From Streptomyces nodosus (lineage in GTDB: Bacteria > Actinomycetota > Actinomycetes > Streptomycetales > Streptomycetaceae): 64,000 nucleotides of DNA. Position 1 is the first letter of the stretch; each line of letters opens with the position of its first letter. A program made the position numbers and the translations under genes. Location: the NCBI RefSeq assembly GCF_008704995.1, contig NZ_CP023747.1, positions 6,978,001 to 7,042,000 of the forward strand, in the 5' to 3' direction. Below, in pieces: positions 27,193 through 35,618 of this stretch. The notes beneath the pieces were generated by a model. It did no database searches and was not told the DNA's origin. It saw only the letters and a program-made list of their open reading frames with translations.

Positions 27193-27681
27193 TCAAGGGT
27201 GCTCCGGTCGGCCCGAGGGACGTTCCCGGCCGGTCGCGCCGGGGAGGTCACCGCCGTCGATCAGGGTGTCGAGCAGGCCCCCGAGTATCTCGCGCTGTTC
27301 CTCAGTCAGCGGAGCGAGGATCTCCTCGGCCGCGGTCCTGCGTGCCCGGCGCAACTCGCGCAGCGCCGTCCAGCCCTCGTCGGTCACCTCGATCCTTGTC
27401 ACCCGGCGGTTGGCGGGATCGGGCACCCGGCGCACCCTGCCGCTCGCCTCGAGACCGTCGACCAGAGTCGTCACCGCTCGTGGCACCACCTCCAGACGCT
27501 CGGCGAGATCCGCCATGCGCGGCGGTGATCCGAAGTGCACGAGGGTGCGCAGCAGCCGGGACTGGGCCGGGGTGATGCCCAGATCGCGCTGCTCCAGATG
27601 ACGCTTCTGGATGCGGTGCACACGCCGGGTGAACCGCAGCAGTTGCTCGGCGAGCAGGCCGTCGGGGTCGGGGGTGGTCAT
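27193..27681 (-). CDS. MarR family transcriptional regulator
   Basis: The 162-residue protein has the MarR winged helix: LGITPAQSRLLRTLVHFG (about 34-51), PRMADLAERLEVVPRAVTTL and the wing with RRVPDPANRRVTRIEVT. It is divergent from the ABC exporter gene at 27823, and a perfect inverted repeat lies in the gap just upstream of its own start, so it most likely represses both itself and the exporter until a toxic ligand binds. Confidence 0.93.
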   Translation of the reverse strand: MTTPDPDGLLAEQLLRFTRRVHRIQKRHLEQRDLGITPAQSRLLRTLVHFGSPPRMADLAERLEVVPRAVTTLVDGLEASGRVRRVPDPANRRVTRIEVTDEGWTALRELRRARRTAAEEILAPLTEEQREILGGLLDTLIDGGDLPGATGRERPSGRPEHP

Positions 27682-27703
27682 GCGCGCACACTATCAGGAC
27701 CAG

Positions 27704-27732
27704 GCTCATTGTGAATATAGGTAACAATGAGC
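27704..27732. promoter_or_regulatory. MarR operator between regulator and ABC exporter
   Basis: A perfect 9-bp inverted repeat GCTCATTGT (27704-27712) / ACAATGAGC (27724-27732) with an 11-nt AT-rich spacer begins 23 nt upstream of the marR start. Arm length and spacing fit one MarR dimer. Confidence 0.8.
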
Positions 27733-27822
27733 TAGACTCCGTCGGACATCGTTCCGCCGCCGTCGTCCCGCGGCCGGCGGCATCGGATTCCCCGTGCCGC
27801 CACCTCACCCCCGTAGGAGCTC

Positions 27823-29625
27823 ATGCGTCCCGATCGATCCACCTGGACCCCGTCACCCGGCGGTTCGCCGGAGCAGCCGCCGCAGGTGCGCCGCATCCTG
27901 AGGCTCTTCAAGCCCTACCGCGGCCGGCTCGCGGTCGTCGGCCTGCTGGTCGGCGCCTCCTCGCTGGTCTCCGTCGTCACCCCGTTCCTGCTGCGGGAGA
28001 CCCTGGACGTCGCCATCCCGCAGGGCCGCACCGGACTGCTGAGCCTGCTGGCGCTCGGCATGATCCTGAGCGCCGTCGTCAACAGCGTCTTCGGCGTGCT
28101 GCAGACCCTGATCTCCACCACGGTCGGCCAGCGCGTCATGCACGACCTGCGGACCGCTGTCTACGGGCGGCTGCAGCGGATGTCCCTCGCTTTCTTCACC
28201 CGCACCCGCACCGGCGAGGTCCAGTCCCGTATCGCCAATGACATCGGCGGTATGCAGGCGACGGTCACCTCCACCGCGACCTCCCTGGTCTCCAATCTCA
28301 CGAGCGTGATCGCCACCGTCGTCGCGATGATCGCTCTCGACTGGCGGCTCACCGTCGTCTCGTTGCTTCTGCTGCCGCTGTTCGTCTGGATCAGCCGTCG
28401 CGTCGGCAACGAGCGCAGGAAGATCGCCACCCAGCGCCAGAAGCAGATGGCGGTCATGGCCGCCACGGTCACCGAGTCCCTCTCCGTCAGCGGCATCCTG
28501 CTCGGCCGCACCATGGGCCGCGCCGACTCGCTCACCAAGTCCTTCGCGGGCGAGTCCGAGAGCCTCGTCGACCTGGAGGTGAGGTCGAACATGGCCGGCC
28601 GCTGGCGCATGGCCGTGATCACCATCGTCATGGCCGCCATGCCCGCCGTCATCTACTGGGCCGCCGGCATGGCGCTCCAGCTGGGCGGCCAGTCCGTCTC
28701 CATCGGTACGCTCGTGGCGTTCGTCTCGCTGCAGCAGGGCCTGTTCCGGCCGACGGTCAGCCTGCTGTCCACCGGCGTCCAGATCCAGACCTCGCTGGCG
28801 CTCTTCCAGCGCATCTTCGAGTACCTCGACCTGCCCATCGACATCAACGAGCCCGCCGACCCGGTCCATCTCGACGAGGTCAAGGGCGAGATCCGCTTCG
28901 AGGGCGTCGAGTTCCACTACGACCTCGACAGCGCCCCGATACTCGAGGACATCGACATCACCGTTCCGGCCGGCGGCAGCCTCGCCGTGGTCGGCCCCAC
29001 CGGCTCGGGGAAGTCCACGCTCAGCTACCTGGTGCCGCGGCTGTACGACGTGACGGGCGGCCGGGTCGTGCTCGACGGCGTCGACGTACGGGACCTCGAC
29101 TTCGACACGCTCGCCCGCGCGGTCGGAGTGGTCTCCCAGGAGACCTATCTCTTCCATGCCTCGGTCGCCGACAATCTGCGCTTCGCCAAGCCGGACGCCA
29201 CGGACGAGGAGCTGCACGCGGCGGCGAGGGCGGCCCAGATCCACGACCACATCGCATCCCTGCCCGACGGGTACGACACGGTCGTCGGCGAGCGCGGTCA
29301 CCGCTTCTCGGGCGGGGAGAAGCAGCGGCTGGCCATCGCGCGCACCATTCTGCGCGACCCGCCGGTCCTCATCCTCGACGAGGCGACCAGCGCACTGGAC
29401 ACCCGTACCGAGCACGCCGTCCAGGAGGCCATCGACGCCCTGTCCGCCAACCGTACGACGCTCACCATCGCCCACCGGTTGTCCACCGTCCGGGGCGCCG
29501 ACCAGATCGTCGTCCTCGACTCCGGGCGCGCGGTCGAACGGGGCACCCACGAGGAGCTGTTGGAGCTGGGCGGACGCTATGCGGCCCTGGTCCGACGGGA
29601 TGCCCGACTGGAGACCGCAAGATGA
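27823..29625 (+). CDS. ABC exporter (MsbA-like, homodimer type)
   Basis: The 600-residue protein has a six-helix transmembrane domain (about 30-330) and a fully canonical nucleotide-binding domain: Walker A GPTGSGKST near 390, signature HRFSGGEKQRLAIARTIL, Walker B VLILDEATSALD and switch His in LTIAHRLST. All motifs are intact, so it can act as a homodimer, unlike the pair at 22485-26161. The divergent MarR gene suggests a drug- or toxin-inducible efflux pump. The substrate is unknown. Confidence 0.94.
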   Translation: MRPDRSTWTPSPGGSPEQPPQVRRILRLFKPYRGRLAVVGLLVGASSLVSVVTPFLLRETLDVAIPQGRTGLLSLLALGMILSAVVNSVFGVLQTLISTTVGQRVMHDLRTAVYGRLQRMSLAFFTRTRTGEVQSRIANDIGGMQATVTSTATSLVSNLTSVIATVVAMIALDWRLTVVSLLLLPLFVWISRRVGNERRKIATQRQKQMAVMAATVTESLSVSGILLGRTMGRADSLTKSFAGESESLVDLEVRSNMAGRWRMAVITIVMAAMPAVIYWAAGMALQLGGQSVSIGTLVAFVSLQQGLFRPTVSLLSTGVQIQTSLALFQRIFEYLDLPIDINEPADPVHLDEVKGEIRFEGVEFHYDLDSAPILEDIDITVPAGGSLAVVGPTGSGKSTLSYLVPRLYDVTGGRVVLDGVDVRDLDFDTLARAVGVVSQETYLFHASVADNLRFAKPDATDEELHAAARAAQIHDHIASLPDGYDTVVGERGHRFSGGEKQRLAIARTILRDPPVLILDEATSALDTRTEHAVQEAIDALSANRTTLTIAHRLSTVRGADQIVVLDSGRAVERGTHEELLELGGRYAALVRRDARLETAR

Positions 29626-29668
29626 CGAGATGTCGGAATTATTATGTTTTTCGGGTTATCGTTCCCGC

Positions 29669-30511
29669 ATGCAGACCAACACTCCGTCAGGGAAACAGAC
29701 CCCCCGTGGAACACGCCGGAGGCGGGCCACTCTTGTTGTGATCGGAGCCGTCGTGGCGGCCACCGCCGTCGCGGTTCCGCTGCTGATGCTGCAGAGGAAC
29801 GAGGAGAACCGGTACATCTCCCTCGTCATCCCGGAGGGCTGGCGCGCCGGCCAGATCTACCGGGCCGTCGACAAGGCCCTCGACCTCCCGCCGGGCTCCA
29901 CCATGAAGTCTCTGGTCAAGGCCCATCTCCCGCTGCCGGCCGCCGCCCAGGGCAACCCCGAGGGCTATCTCTTCCCGGCCACCTATCCGATCCGCCGGAA
30001 GGCGAGTCCCGAGTCCGTACTGCGGTACATGGTCGACACCGCGAACAAGAGATTCAGCCTCGGCTCGCTCACCGCGGGCGCCCAGCGCAACGCCATGAGC
30101 GGCTACCAGACCGTCACCATGGCGAGCATCGTGCAGTCCGAGGCGGCCACCGGCGAGGACATGCGCAAGGTGGCCCGGGTCATCCTCAACCGCATGGAGC
30201 GGGACATGCCACTGCAGATGGACGCCACCCTCAACTATGCGAAGGACCGGTTCACCCTGGACACCAGCGTGGCCGACACAAAGATCGACAGCCCCTACAA
30301 CACCTACCGACACATGGGCCTGCCACCGACGCCGATCGCCAGCCCGGGCACCGAGGCGCTGCGCGCCGTGCTGAACCCGACACCCGGCGACTGGCTGTAC
30401 TTCGTCACGGTCAAGCCCGGCGACACCAGGTTCTCGGCGACCTACGAGGAGCATCTGCGCAATGTCGCGGAGTTCAACCGGCTGCGTGCGGGGAGCTCGC
30501 CGTCGAGCTGA
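29669..30511 (+). CDS. Small MltG/YceG-type endolytic transglycosylase-like protein
   Basis: The 280-residue protein has one membrane helix (about 21-41) and an extracytoplasmic YceG domain. The catalytic Glu is Glu158 in TMASIVQSEAA, and the later signature DSPYNTYRHMGLPPTPIASP is well conserved. MltG cuts nascent glycan strands near the membrane. This protein lacks the N-terminal LysM-like part and is much shorter than the main Streptomyces MltG, so it is probably a second, specialised copy. It starts 43 nt after the ABC exporter stop in the same direction. Confidence 0.85.
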   Translation: MQTNTPSGKQTPRGTRRRRATLVVIGAVVAATAVAVPLLMLQRNEENRYISLVIPEGWRAGQIYRAVDKALDLPPGSTMKSLVKAHLPLPAAAQGNPEGYLFPATYPIRRKASPESVLRYMVDTANKRFSLGSLTAGAQRNAMSGYQTVTMASIVQSEAATGEDMRKVARVILNRMERDMPLQMDATLNYAKDRFTLDTSVADTKIDSPYNTYRHMGLPPTPIASPGTEALRAVLNPTPGDWLYFVTVKPGDTRFSATYEEHLRNVAEFNRLRAGSSPSS

Positions 30512-30592
30512 CAGCCCGGACGGCGAGACCCGGTGGCGAGGAGAGCGAGCCCGGGACCGTGGGGTCAGGTGGCGACACGAGCGGCACGGGGC

Positions 30593-31720
30593 TCAGGCGA
30601 CGTTCTCCACGTTCTCCCGGTCCGGTCCGCCGACCAGGAGCCGCCGGATGTCCCGTACGGCGGCACGTCCTGCCCGGTTGGCGCCGATGGTGCTCGCCGA
30701 AGGGCCGTAGCCGACCAGATGGATCCGCGGGTCGGAGACCACCCGGGTGCCCTCGACCCGGACACCCCCGCCCGGTTCACGCAGCCGAAGCGGCGCGAGA
30801 TGGCCGATCGCCGCCCGGAAGCCGGTGGCCCACAGGATCACATCGGCGTCCACATGCCGCCCGTCGTCCCACTCCACGCCGTCCGGCACGATCCGATCGA
30901 ACATCGGCTGCCGGTCCAGAACACCGTCCGCGACGGCCTGCCGGACCGCGTCGCTGAGCGGCAGCCCGGTCACCGAGACCACACTCTGAGGCGGCAGTCC
31001 CCGCCGCACCCGTTCCTCCACGAGCGCCACGGCCGCCCGCCCCACCTCCTCGGTGAACGGGCCCTCACGGAACACCGGCGGACGCCTGGTCACCCAGGTC
31101 GTCGCGGCGGCGTACGGGGCGATCTCCATCAGATGCTGGGTACCGGACGCACCCCCGCCGACCACCACCACCCGCTGCCCGGCGAACTTCTCCGGCCCGG
31201 GATACTCCGCGGTGTGCAGCTGCCGCCCCCGGAAGGTCTCCTGACCGGGGTAACGGGGTCGGAACGGCCGGTCCCAGGTGCCCGTCGCATTGATCAGCGC
31301 CCGTGCGGTCCAGGCCCCGGCCGACGTCTCCACGAGCAGCCGCCCGTCATCGCCCTCGCGCACGGCCCGCACATCCACGGGCCGCCGCACCCGCAGATCG
31401 AAGGCGCGCTCGTAGGCGTCGAAATACGCGCCGATGACCTCGGACGACTCACGCGCCGGATCCGCGTCCGTCAGCTCCATACCGGGCAGCGCATGCATCC
31501 CGTGCACCTTGCCGTAGGTCAGCGAGGGCCAGCGGAACTGCCAGGCGCCCCCGGGAGCGGGGGAGCGGTCGAGCACCACGAAGTCGCGGTCCGGCCGGAA
31601 ACCGGTGCGCCGCAGGTGATAGGCGCTGGACAGTCCGGCCTGACCAGCGCCTGTGACGACCACGTCGACGTCACGTACTCCGTCATGTACCCCGATGTCG
31701 TTCACGCTTCCACCAACCAC
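30593..31720 (-). CDS. CzcO-type NAD(P)/FAD-dependent monooxygenase
   Basis: The roughly 375-residue flavoprotein has an FAD motif VVTGAGQAGLSSAYHLRR (about 21-38), the flavin-monooxygenase-like segment near WATGFRAAIGHLA, and a second Rossmann motif VVVVGGGASGTQHLMEIAP for NADPH. It is the last gene of the sulfonate operon, after the broken ssuD. Flavoproteins of this type often accompany actinobacterial ssu genes; whether it supplies reduced flavin or oxidises a substrate is unknown. The start is uncertain: GTG 31720 and GTG 31705 are both possible. Confidence 0.85.
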   Translation of the reverse strand: MVGGSVNDIGVHDGVRDVDVVVTGAGQAGLSSAYHLRRTGFRPDRDFVVLDRSPAPGGAWQFRWPSLTYGKVHGMHALPGMELTDADPARESSEVIGAYFDAYERAFDLRVRRPVDVRAVREGDDGRLLVETSAGAWTARALINATGTWDRPFRPRYPGQETFRGRQLHTAEYPGPEKFAGQRVVVVGGGASGTQHLMEIAPYAAATTWVTRRPPVFREGPFTEEVGRAAVALVEERVRRGLPPQSVVSVTGLPLSDAVRQAVADGVLDRQPMFDRIVPDGVEWDDGRHVDADVILWATGFRAAIGHLAPLRLREPGGGVRVEGTRVVSDPRIHLVGYGPSASTIGANRAGRAAVRDIRRLLVGGPDRENVENVA

Positions 31721-31747
31721 ACCGGCGCCAGGGATCTTCCCCGGCGG

Positions 31748-32141
31748 TCAGCGCCCGCCCGCGACCAGGAGCGGGGCGCCACTTTCCGTCGCCGGTGCCT
31801 GGAGCAGCCCCCGGGCCGCCCGCTCAGGGATCACGCCCTCCCCGAACCAGTACGCCCCGACCTCCGCATGGCTGCCGACGAGCGCCGTGCCCGCGCCGCC
31901 CCGCACCAGCCCCACGCCCGCCCAGAGATTCGGATACATCTCCAGCCCTCCTCGAGCGGAGCCGGCGGCCCGGGGGGAGGAAACACGTTCAGCAGATCTG
32001 GGTCAGATACTCGATGTCCGGCGGACGCACCCCCCGGACCCGCGAGGCGCCGCCGAGTTCATCGGGCGCGTACGCATGGCGGTCCACCAGGGTGCGCCCG
32101 TCCCCGCCCGTGGGCAGGAACCAGTGGACGCGGACGGTCAT
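31748..32141 (-). pseudogene. ssuD: ssuD alkanesulfonate monooxygenase, two surviving fragments
   Basis: From ATG 32141 a 50-codon frame encodes the SsuD N-terminus MTVRVHWFLPTGGDGRTLVD and, after further matching residues, stops at 31989-31991 right after YLTQIC. The C-terminal part reappears from about 31950 as GLEMYPNLWAGVGLVRGGAG then TALVGSHAEV, jumps in frame to GAYWFGEGVIPE, and ends at 31748. Intact SsuD has about 370-390 residues; here some 240 central residues and a second block of about 25 are deleted. The FMNH2 and sulfonate sites are gone. The start is 1 nt after the ssuA stop, the normal operon position. Confidence 0.88.
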
Positions 32142-32142
32142 G

Positions 32143-33186
32143 TCAGGACTCCTTCGCGATACGGGGCGCGGAGGTCGAGGGCGGCAGGTTCCCGTTGAAC
32201 CGGGTGGTGACGAAGGCGGCGAAATCCACCGTGCGCGGGATGAGCCCGAGGGCGACGAAGGTGTCCGCGATCTGCTGCTCGGAGTCGATCAGCGGCTGGT
32301 CCACGGCGACCGCCACCCGGGAGGCGTTGGTGCGTCTCACCGAAGCCAGCGCCACCTCGTACGGCAGACCGGTGTCCTTCGCCCACACCTCGGCCCATGC
32401 CTCGGGGTGCGCATGGACCCAGTCCTGGGCCCGTCGCAGCCGCCCCAGATAGTCCTTGACGGCGGCGGCCTTCCTCTTGTCCTTCAGGGAACTCGGCGCC
32501 GCCACCTGGAAGGAGAGCCCGTTGGTGATGCCGTCGCCGGTCGTGAGCACCCGGCCCTGCCCGGCCTGCAGGACCTGGGAGGTGTACGGGTCCCAGACCG
32601 CCCAGGCGTCCACCTTGCCGCCGGTGAACGCGGCCAGCGCATCGGCCGGCTGAAGGTGTTTCACCTTCACATCGCTGAGCTTCAGCCCGGCCTTCTCCAG
32701 CGAGGCGATCAGCTGGTAGTGCGCGGACGAACCCTGGGCGACGGCGATGGACCTGCCCTTGAGCTGCGAGGGTGCGGTCAGTTCCGAGTCCTTCGGTACG
32801 AGGATGGCGTCGCCCTTGGAGGTGCCGTGCCAGGCGGCCACCACCGTGATCTTCGAGCCGGCGCCCGCCGCGAAGACCGGCGGCGTGTTGCCGACGCCCC
32901 CGATGTCGACGGCCCCGGCGTTGACGGCCTCCAGCAGCGGGGGTCCGGAGGTGAAGGTGGACCACTTGATCGTGTAGTCGAGATGGTCCAGTTCCCCAGC
33001 GGCGTGCAGGACGGCCTCCGAGCCGCCCTTCTGGTCACCGACGTCGAGGGTGAGCGAGCCCCGGCCGTCGGTGCCGCCACGGGTCGCGGCACCGGCCGCG
33101 GAGTCGGCTCCGCAGGCCGTGAGCAGCAGGGAGAGGGACAGCAGGGACAGGGCCAGCAGGGTGGTCGGGACCAGTCGTCGTCGCAT
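32143..33186 (-). CDS. ssuA: Aliphatic sulfonate ABC transporter, substrate-binding lipoprotein
   Basis: The 347-residue protein has a lipoprotein signal with lipobox LLTAC (Cys25) and a periplasmic-binding domain of the SsuA/NMT1 type: VDIGGVGNTPPVFAAGAGSK, AVAQGSSAHYQLIASLEKAG and AWAVWDPYTSQVLQ. It captures alkanesulfonates outside the membrane for the SsuBC transporter. It lies 72 nt downstream of ssuB and is followed with 1 nt spacing by the ssuD remnant, so it was translationally linked to the enzyme. Confidence 0.93.
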   Translation of the reverse strand: MRRRLVPTTLLALSLLSLSLLLTACGADSAAGAATRGGTDGRGSLTLDVGDQKGGSEAVLHAAGELDHLDYTIKWSTFTSGPPLLEAVNAGAVDIGGVGNTPPVFAAGAGSKITVVAAWHGTSKGDAILVPKDSELTAPSQLKGRSIAVAQGSSAHYQLIASLEKAGLKLSDVKVKHLQPADALAAFTGGKVDAWAVWDPYTSQVLQAGQGRVLTTGDGITNGLSFQVAAPSSLKDKRKAAAVKDYLGRLRRAQDWVHAHPEAWAEVWAKDTGLPYEVALASVRRTNASRVAVAVDQPLIDSEQQIADTFVALGLIPRTVDFAAFVTTRFNGNLPPSTSAPRIAKES

Positions 33187-33258
33187 GGCGGATCCGTTCG
33201 TGTCCTTGGAATGGGGGCTTGCGCACCGGGAATCGGCGCAGCAGGGCGAGGCGAGTGT

Positions 33259-34014
33259 TCAGGCCGCCTCGGAGACCGATGCCACACCGAGACGCTCCAG
33301 AAGCCCGGCGCGCAGCTCGGCGAAGGCGGGCCCGATGATGTCGCGCGGGCGGTCCAGGCCGACCGTCGTCTCATGGGCGATGACACCGCCGTCCATCACC
33401 AGGACGCGGTCGGCGAGCAGCACCGCCTCCTCGACGTCGTGCGTGACCAGGAGCACAGCACAACCACGGCGCTGCCACACCTCACCGACCAGGCGCTGGG
33501 CCTTGATCCGGGTGAGCGCGTCCAGCGCGCCGAACGGCTCGTCGAGCAGCAGCAGATCGGGCTCGCGCACCAGGGCACGGGCCAGGGAGACACGCTGCGC
33601 CTCACCGCCGGAGAGCGTCCTCGGCCAGGCGTTGGTGCGACGGCCGAGCCCCACCTCGTCCAACACCCGTTCCGCGACGCCCCGTCCGGGCTTGCCGGGC
33701 AGGCCGAGCAGCACATTGCGCCACACCTTCTTCCACGGCATCAGACGGGGTGTCTGGAAGGCCACCGCCCTGCGGCGCGGGACGAGAACGGTGCCCTCGA
33801 TCTCCCGGTCCAGGCCGGCGAGTATGCGCAGCAGCGTGGACTTGCCGCAGCCGCTGCGGCCCAGCAGGGCCACGAACTCGCCCGGTCGCACCTCGAGTCG
33901 GAGGCGGTCGAGAACGGCCCGCCCGTCGAAGGAGCGGGTGAGCCCCTCGACTCGTACGACAGGTGCCGGGGTCGTCTCCCCGCCGGTCACCGGCCCGTGA
34001 ATGTCGGTCGCCAT
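33259..34014 (-). CDS. ssuB: Sulfonate ABC transporter, ATP-binding subunit
   Basis: The 251-residue ATPase has Walker A GRSGCGKS (52-59), signature LSGGEAQRVSLARAL, Walker B LLLLDEPFGALD and switch His in LLVTHDVEEA. The sequence AFQTPRLMPWKKVWRNVLLG is characteristic of the nitrate/sulfonate/taurine group. It overlaps the ssuC 3' end by 28 nt, showing tight translational coupling in the operon. Confidence 0.94.
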   Translation of the reverse strand: MATDIHGPVTGGETTPAPVVRVEGLTRSFDGRAVLDRLRLEVRPGEFVALLGRSGCGKSTLLRILAGLDREIEGTVLVPRRRAVAFQTPRLMPWKKVWRNVLLGLPGKPGRGVAERVLDEVGLGRRTNAWPRTLSGGEAQRVSLARALVREPDLLLLDEPFGALDALTRIKAQRLVGEVWQRRGCAVLLVTHDVEEAVLLADRVLVMDGGVIAHETTVGLDRPRDIIGPAFAELRAGLLERLGVASVSEAA

Positions 34015-34865
34015 CGCAGCAACAGCCTTTCGAGGGAGCGGACCACGAAGTCGGCGAGCAGACCGAGGAAGGCATAGACGATCAGACAGACCACGATCAC
34101 ATCGGTCCGCAGAAAGTCACGGGCCTGCACCATGAGGAAGCCGATCCCCGTGTCCGCGTTGATCTGCTCGGCGAACACCAGCGCGAGCCAGGCGATGCCG
34201 AGGGAGAAGCGCAGGCCCGTCATCGCGCCGGGCAGCGCACCCGGCAGGACCACATGCCGGACCAGCCCCCGGCGCGAGAGGCCGAGCGACTCGCCCGCCT
34301 CGATCAGCCGGGCGTCCACTCCGCGGATGCCGGCGTAGATGTTGAGATAGAGCGGGAACGTCACGCCGAGAGCGATGATCGCGGTCTTGGGGGCCTCGCC
34401 GATGCCGAACCAGATGATGAACAGCGGGATCAGCCCCACGAACGGGACCGTCCTGAGCATCTGGAGGGCGGGGTCCACGAGGTCCTCGCCGATGCGGAAC
34501 AGGCCGGAGACCAGCGCGAGTCCGGTGCCGACGAGAGCGCCGATCAGCAGTCCGACCGCGACCCGTTGCAGTGAGGTGGCCATCGCCGAGGGCAGTGAAC
34601 CGTCGGCGACGAGATCACCGGCGACCCGTACGATCCGGCCGGGCGGAGCGAGTACATCGGAGGGCAACGCGCCTGTGGCGCTGAGGAGTTGCCAGACGGC
34701 GAGCAACAGGACCAGCCCCAGGGCGCGGCGCAGCCAGCGGGGGACCCGGGCGCGTCGGGCTGAGGCGGGGACGAGGGATTCGAGCTCGGGCGGGACGTTC
34801 TCGGCCCGGGACTCGACCGAGATGTCGGGTGACGGGGTGCCGGGTGGTGCCTGGCTGATGCTCAA
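33987..34865 (-). CDS. ssuC: Sulfonate ABC transporter, permease
   Basis: The 292-residue permease has a hydrophilic N-terminal arm of about 60 residues and six membrane helices. The coupling motif typical of the family is at EAGESLGLSRRGLVRHVVLP, preceded by FPLYLNIYAGIRGVD. The start is a TTG at 34865 with AGGGAG 5 nt upstream; no ATG fits. The gene is preceded by a 28-residue cysteine leader peptide and about 120 nt of untranslated RNA in which expression can be attenuated. Confidence 0.92.
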   Translation of the reverse strand: MSISQAPPGTPSPDISVESRAENVPPELESLVPASARRARVPRWLRRALGLVLLLAVWQLLSATGALPSDVLAPPGRIVRVAGDLVADGSLPSAMATSLQRVAVGLLIGALVGTGLALVSGLFRIGEDLVDPALQMLRTVPFVGLIPLFIIWFGIGEAPKTAIIALGVTFPLYLNIYAGIRGVDARLIEAGESLGLSRRGLVRHVVLPGALPGAMTGLRFSLGIAWLALVFAEQINADTGIGFLMVQARDFLRTDVIVVCLIVYAFLGLLADFVVRSLERLLLRWRPTFTGR

Positions 34866-34986
34866 GAGTGCTCCCTGAGGAGGTGAGCGACCGTGAAGGG
34901 ACACGCCTGGGCGCCCCTGCGTCAGAGGCACGTGACGGGTGCGGAAGGGCGCACGAAGGCGAGGAGGGAGAAAGGCGAAGAGAGCG

Positions 34987-35073
34987 TCAGAGGCCGCGGC
35001 GACAACACGCGGCGGAGGCCACCCGCAGCAGGTCGACATGACCGCGCGTGGTGAGCAGGACTGAACGCGACAT
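34987..35073 (-). CDS. Cysteine-containing leader peptide of the sulfonate operon
   Basis: A 28-residue frame from ATG 35073 reads MSRSVLLTTRGHVDLLRVAS followed by AACCRRGL. The RxHVDLxRV core and terminal Cys-Cys match the short putative leader peptides found before sulfur genes in actinomycetes. A promoter at 35081-35110 places the transcript start at or next to the ATG, so the peptide is probably leaderless. By analogy with the polycysteine leaderless sORFs of mycobacteria, ribosome stalling at the Cys codons when Cys-tRNA is scarce would relieve attenuation of ssuCBA. TTCTCCCTCC in the leader RNA can pair with the AGGGAG site of ssuC. Confidence 0.8.
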   Translation of the reverse strand: MSRSVLLTTRGHVDLLRVASAACCRRGL

Positions 35074-35080
35074 GCCGGTG

Positions 35081-35110
35081 AACGTAGCCAGCGGGCCCGC
35101 GCCCGGTCAA
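35081..35110 (-). promoter_or_regulatory. Promoter of the leader peptide and ssu operon
   Basis: On the minus strand, TTGACC (35110-35105) and TACGTT (35086-35081) are separated by 18 bp, a good match to a vegetative promoter. The predicted start, about 7 nt further on, coincides with the leader peptide ATG at 35073. Confidence 0.65.
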
Positions 35111-35195
35111 CGGTGTCTCGCGGACTGGACCCTCGGTACCACCGGGCGGACGGTCGGCCGGATGCGGGCACGCGTGCATGGGCGAGGATGGAGAC

Positions 35196-35618
35196 ATGCC
35201 CGATTCCTTCAGCACCCGCGTCCTGGACATCACCTCCGGTTCCACCGAGACGGTCCTCGATCTCACCCGGGACTGCGAGGCCTTTCTCCGTGAGGTGGCG
35301 GGCGGCAGGGACGGCCTCCTGAACGTCTTCGTGCCCCATGCCACGGCCGGTGTGGCCGTCCTCGAGACGGGCGCCGGCAGCGACGACGACCTGCTCGCCG
35401 TCCTCCATACGCTGCTGCCGGGCGACGACCGCTGGCAGCACCGCCACGGCAGCCCCGGCCACGGCCGCGACCACGTCCTTCCGGCCTTCGTCGCCCCCCA
35501 CGCGACCCTGCCGGTCATCGGCGGCCGCCTGGAACTCGGGACCTGGCAGTCGGTGTGCCTGGTGGACACGAACAAGGACAACCCGAACCGTCAGGTGCGG
35601 CTGAGCTTCCTCGGCTGA
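35196..35618 (+). CDS. YjbQ family protein
   Basis: The 140-residue protein starts MPDSFSTRVLDITSGSTETV and contains the UPF0047/YjbQ signature: NVFVPHATAGVAVLET (about 46-61) with a conserved His, and VGGRLELG-like and QSVCLVDTN-like blocks near the C-terminus. YjbQ proteins have weak thiamine-phosphate synthase activity, but their real role is unsettled. It is divergent from the sulfonate leader, sharing a short promoter region. GGAG lies about 5 nt before ATG 35196. Confidence 0.88.
   Translation: MPDSFSTRVLDITSGSTETVLDLTRDCEAFLREVAGGRDGLLNVFVPHATAGVAVLETGAGSDDDLLAVLHTLLPGDDRWQHRHGSPGHGRDHVLPAFVAPHATLPVIGGRLELGTWQSVCLVDTNKDNPNRQVRLSFLG

Noticed and set aside
27853..29550. Minus-strand open frame of 565 codons opposite the ABC exporter
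   Set aside because: The exporter on the plus strand has every expected motif; the antisense frame is Asp/Gly/Val-rich without a fold.
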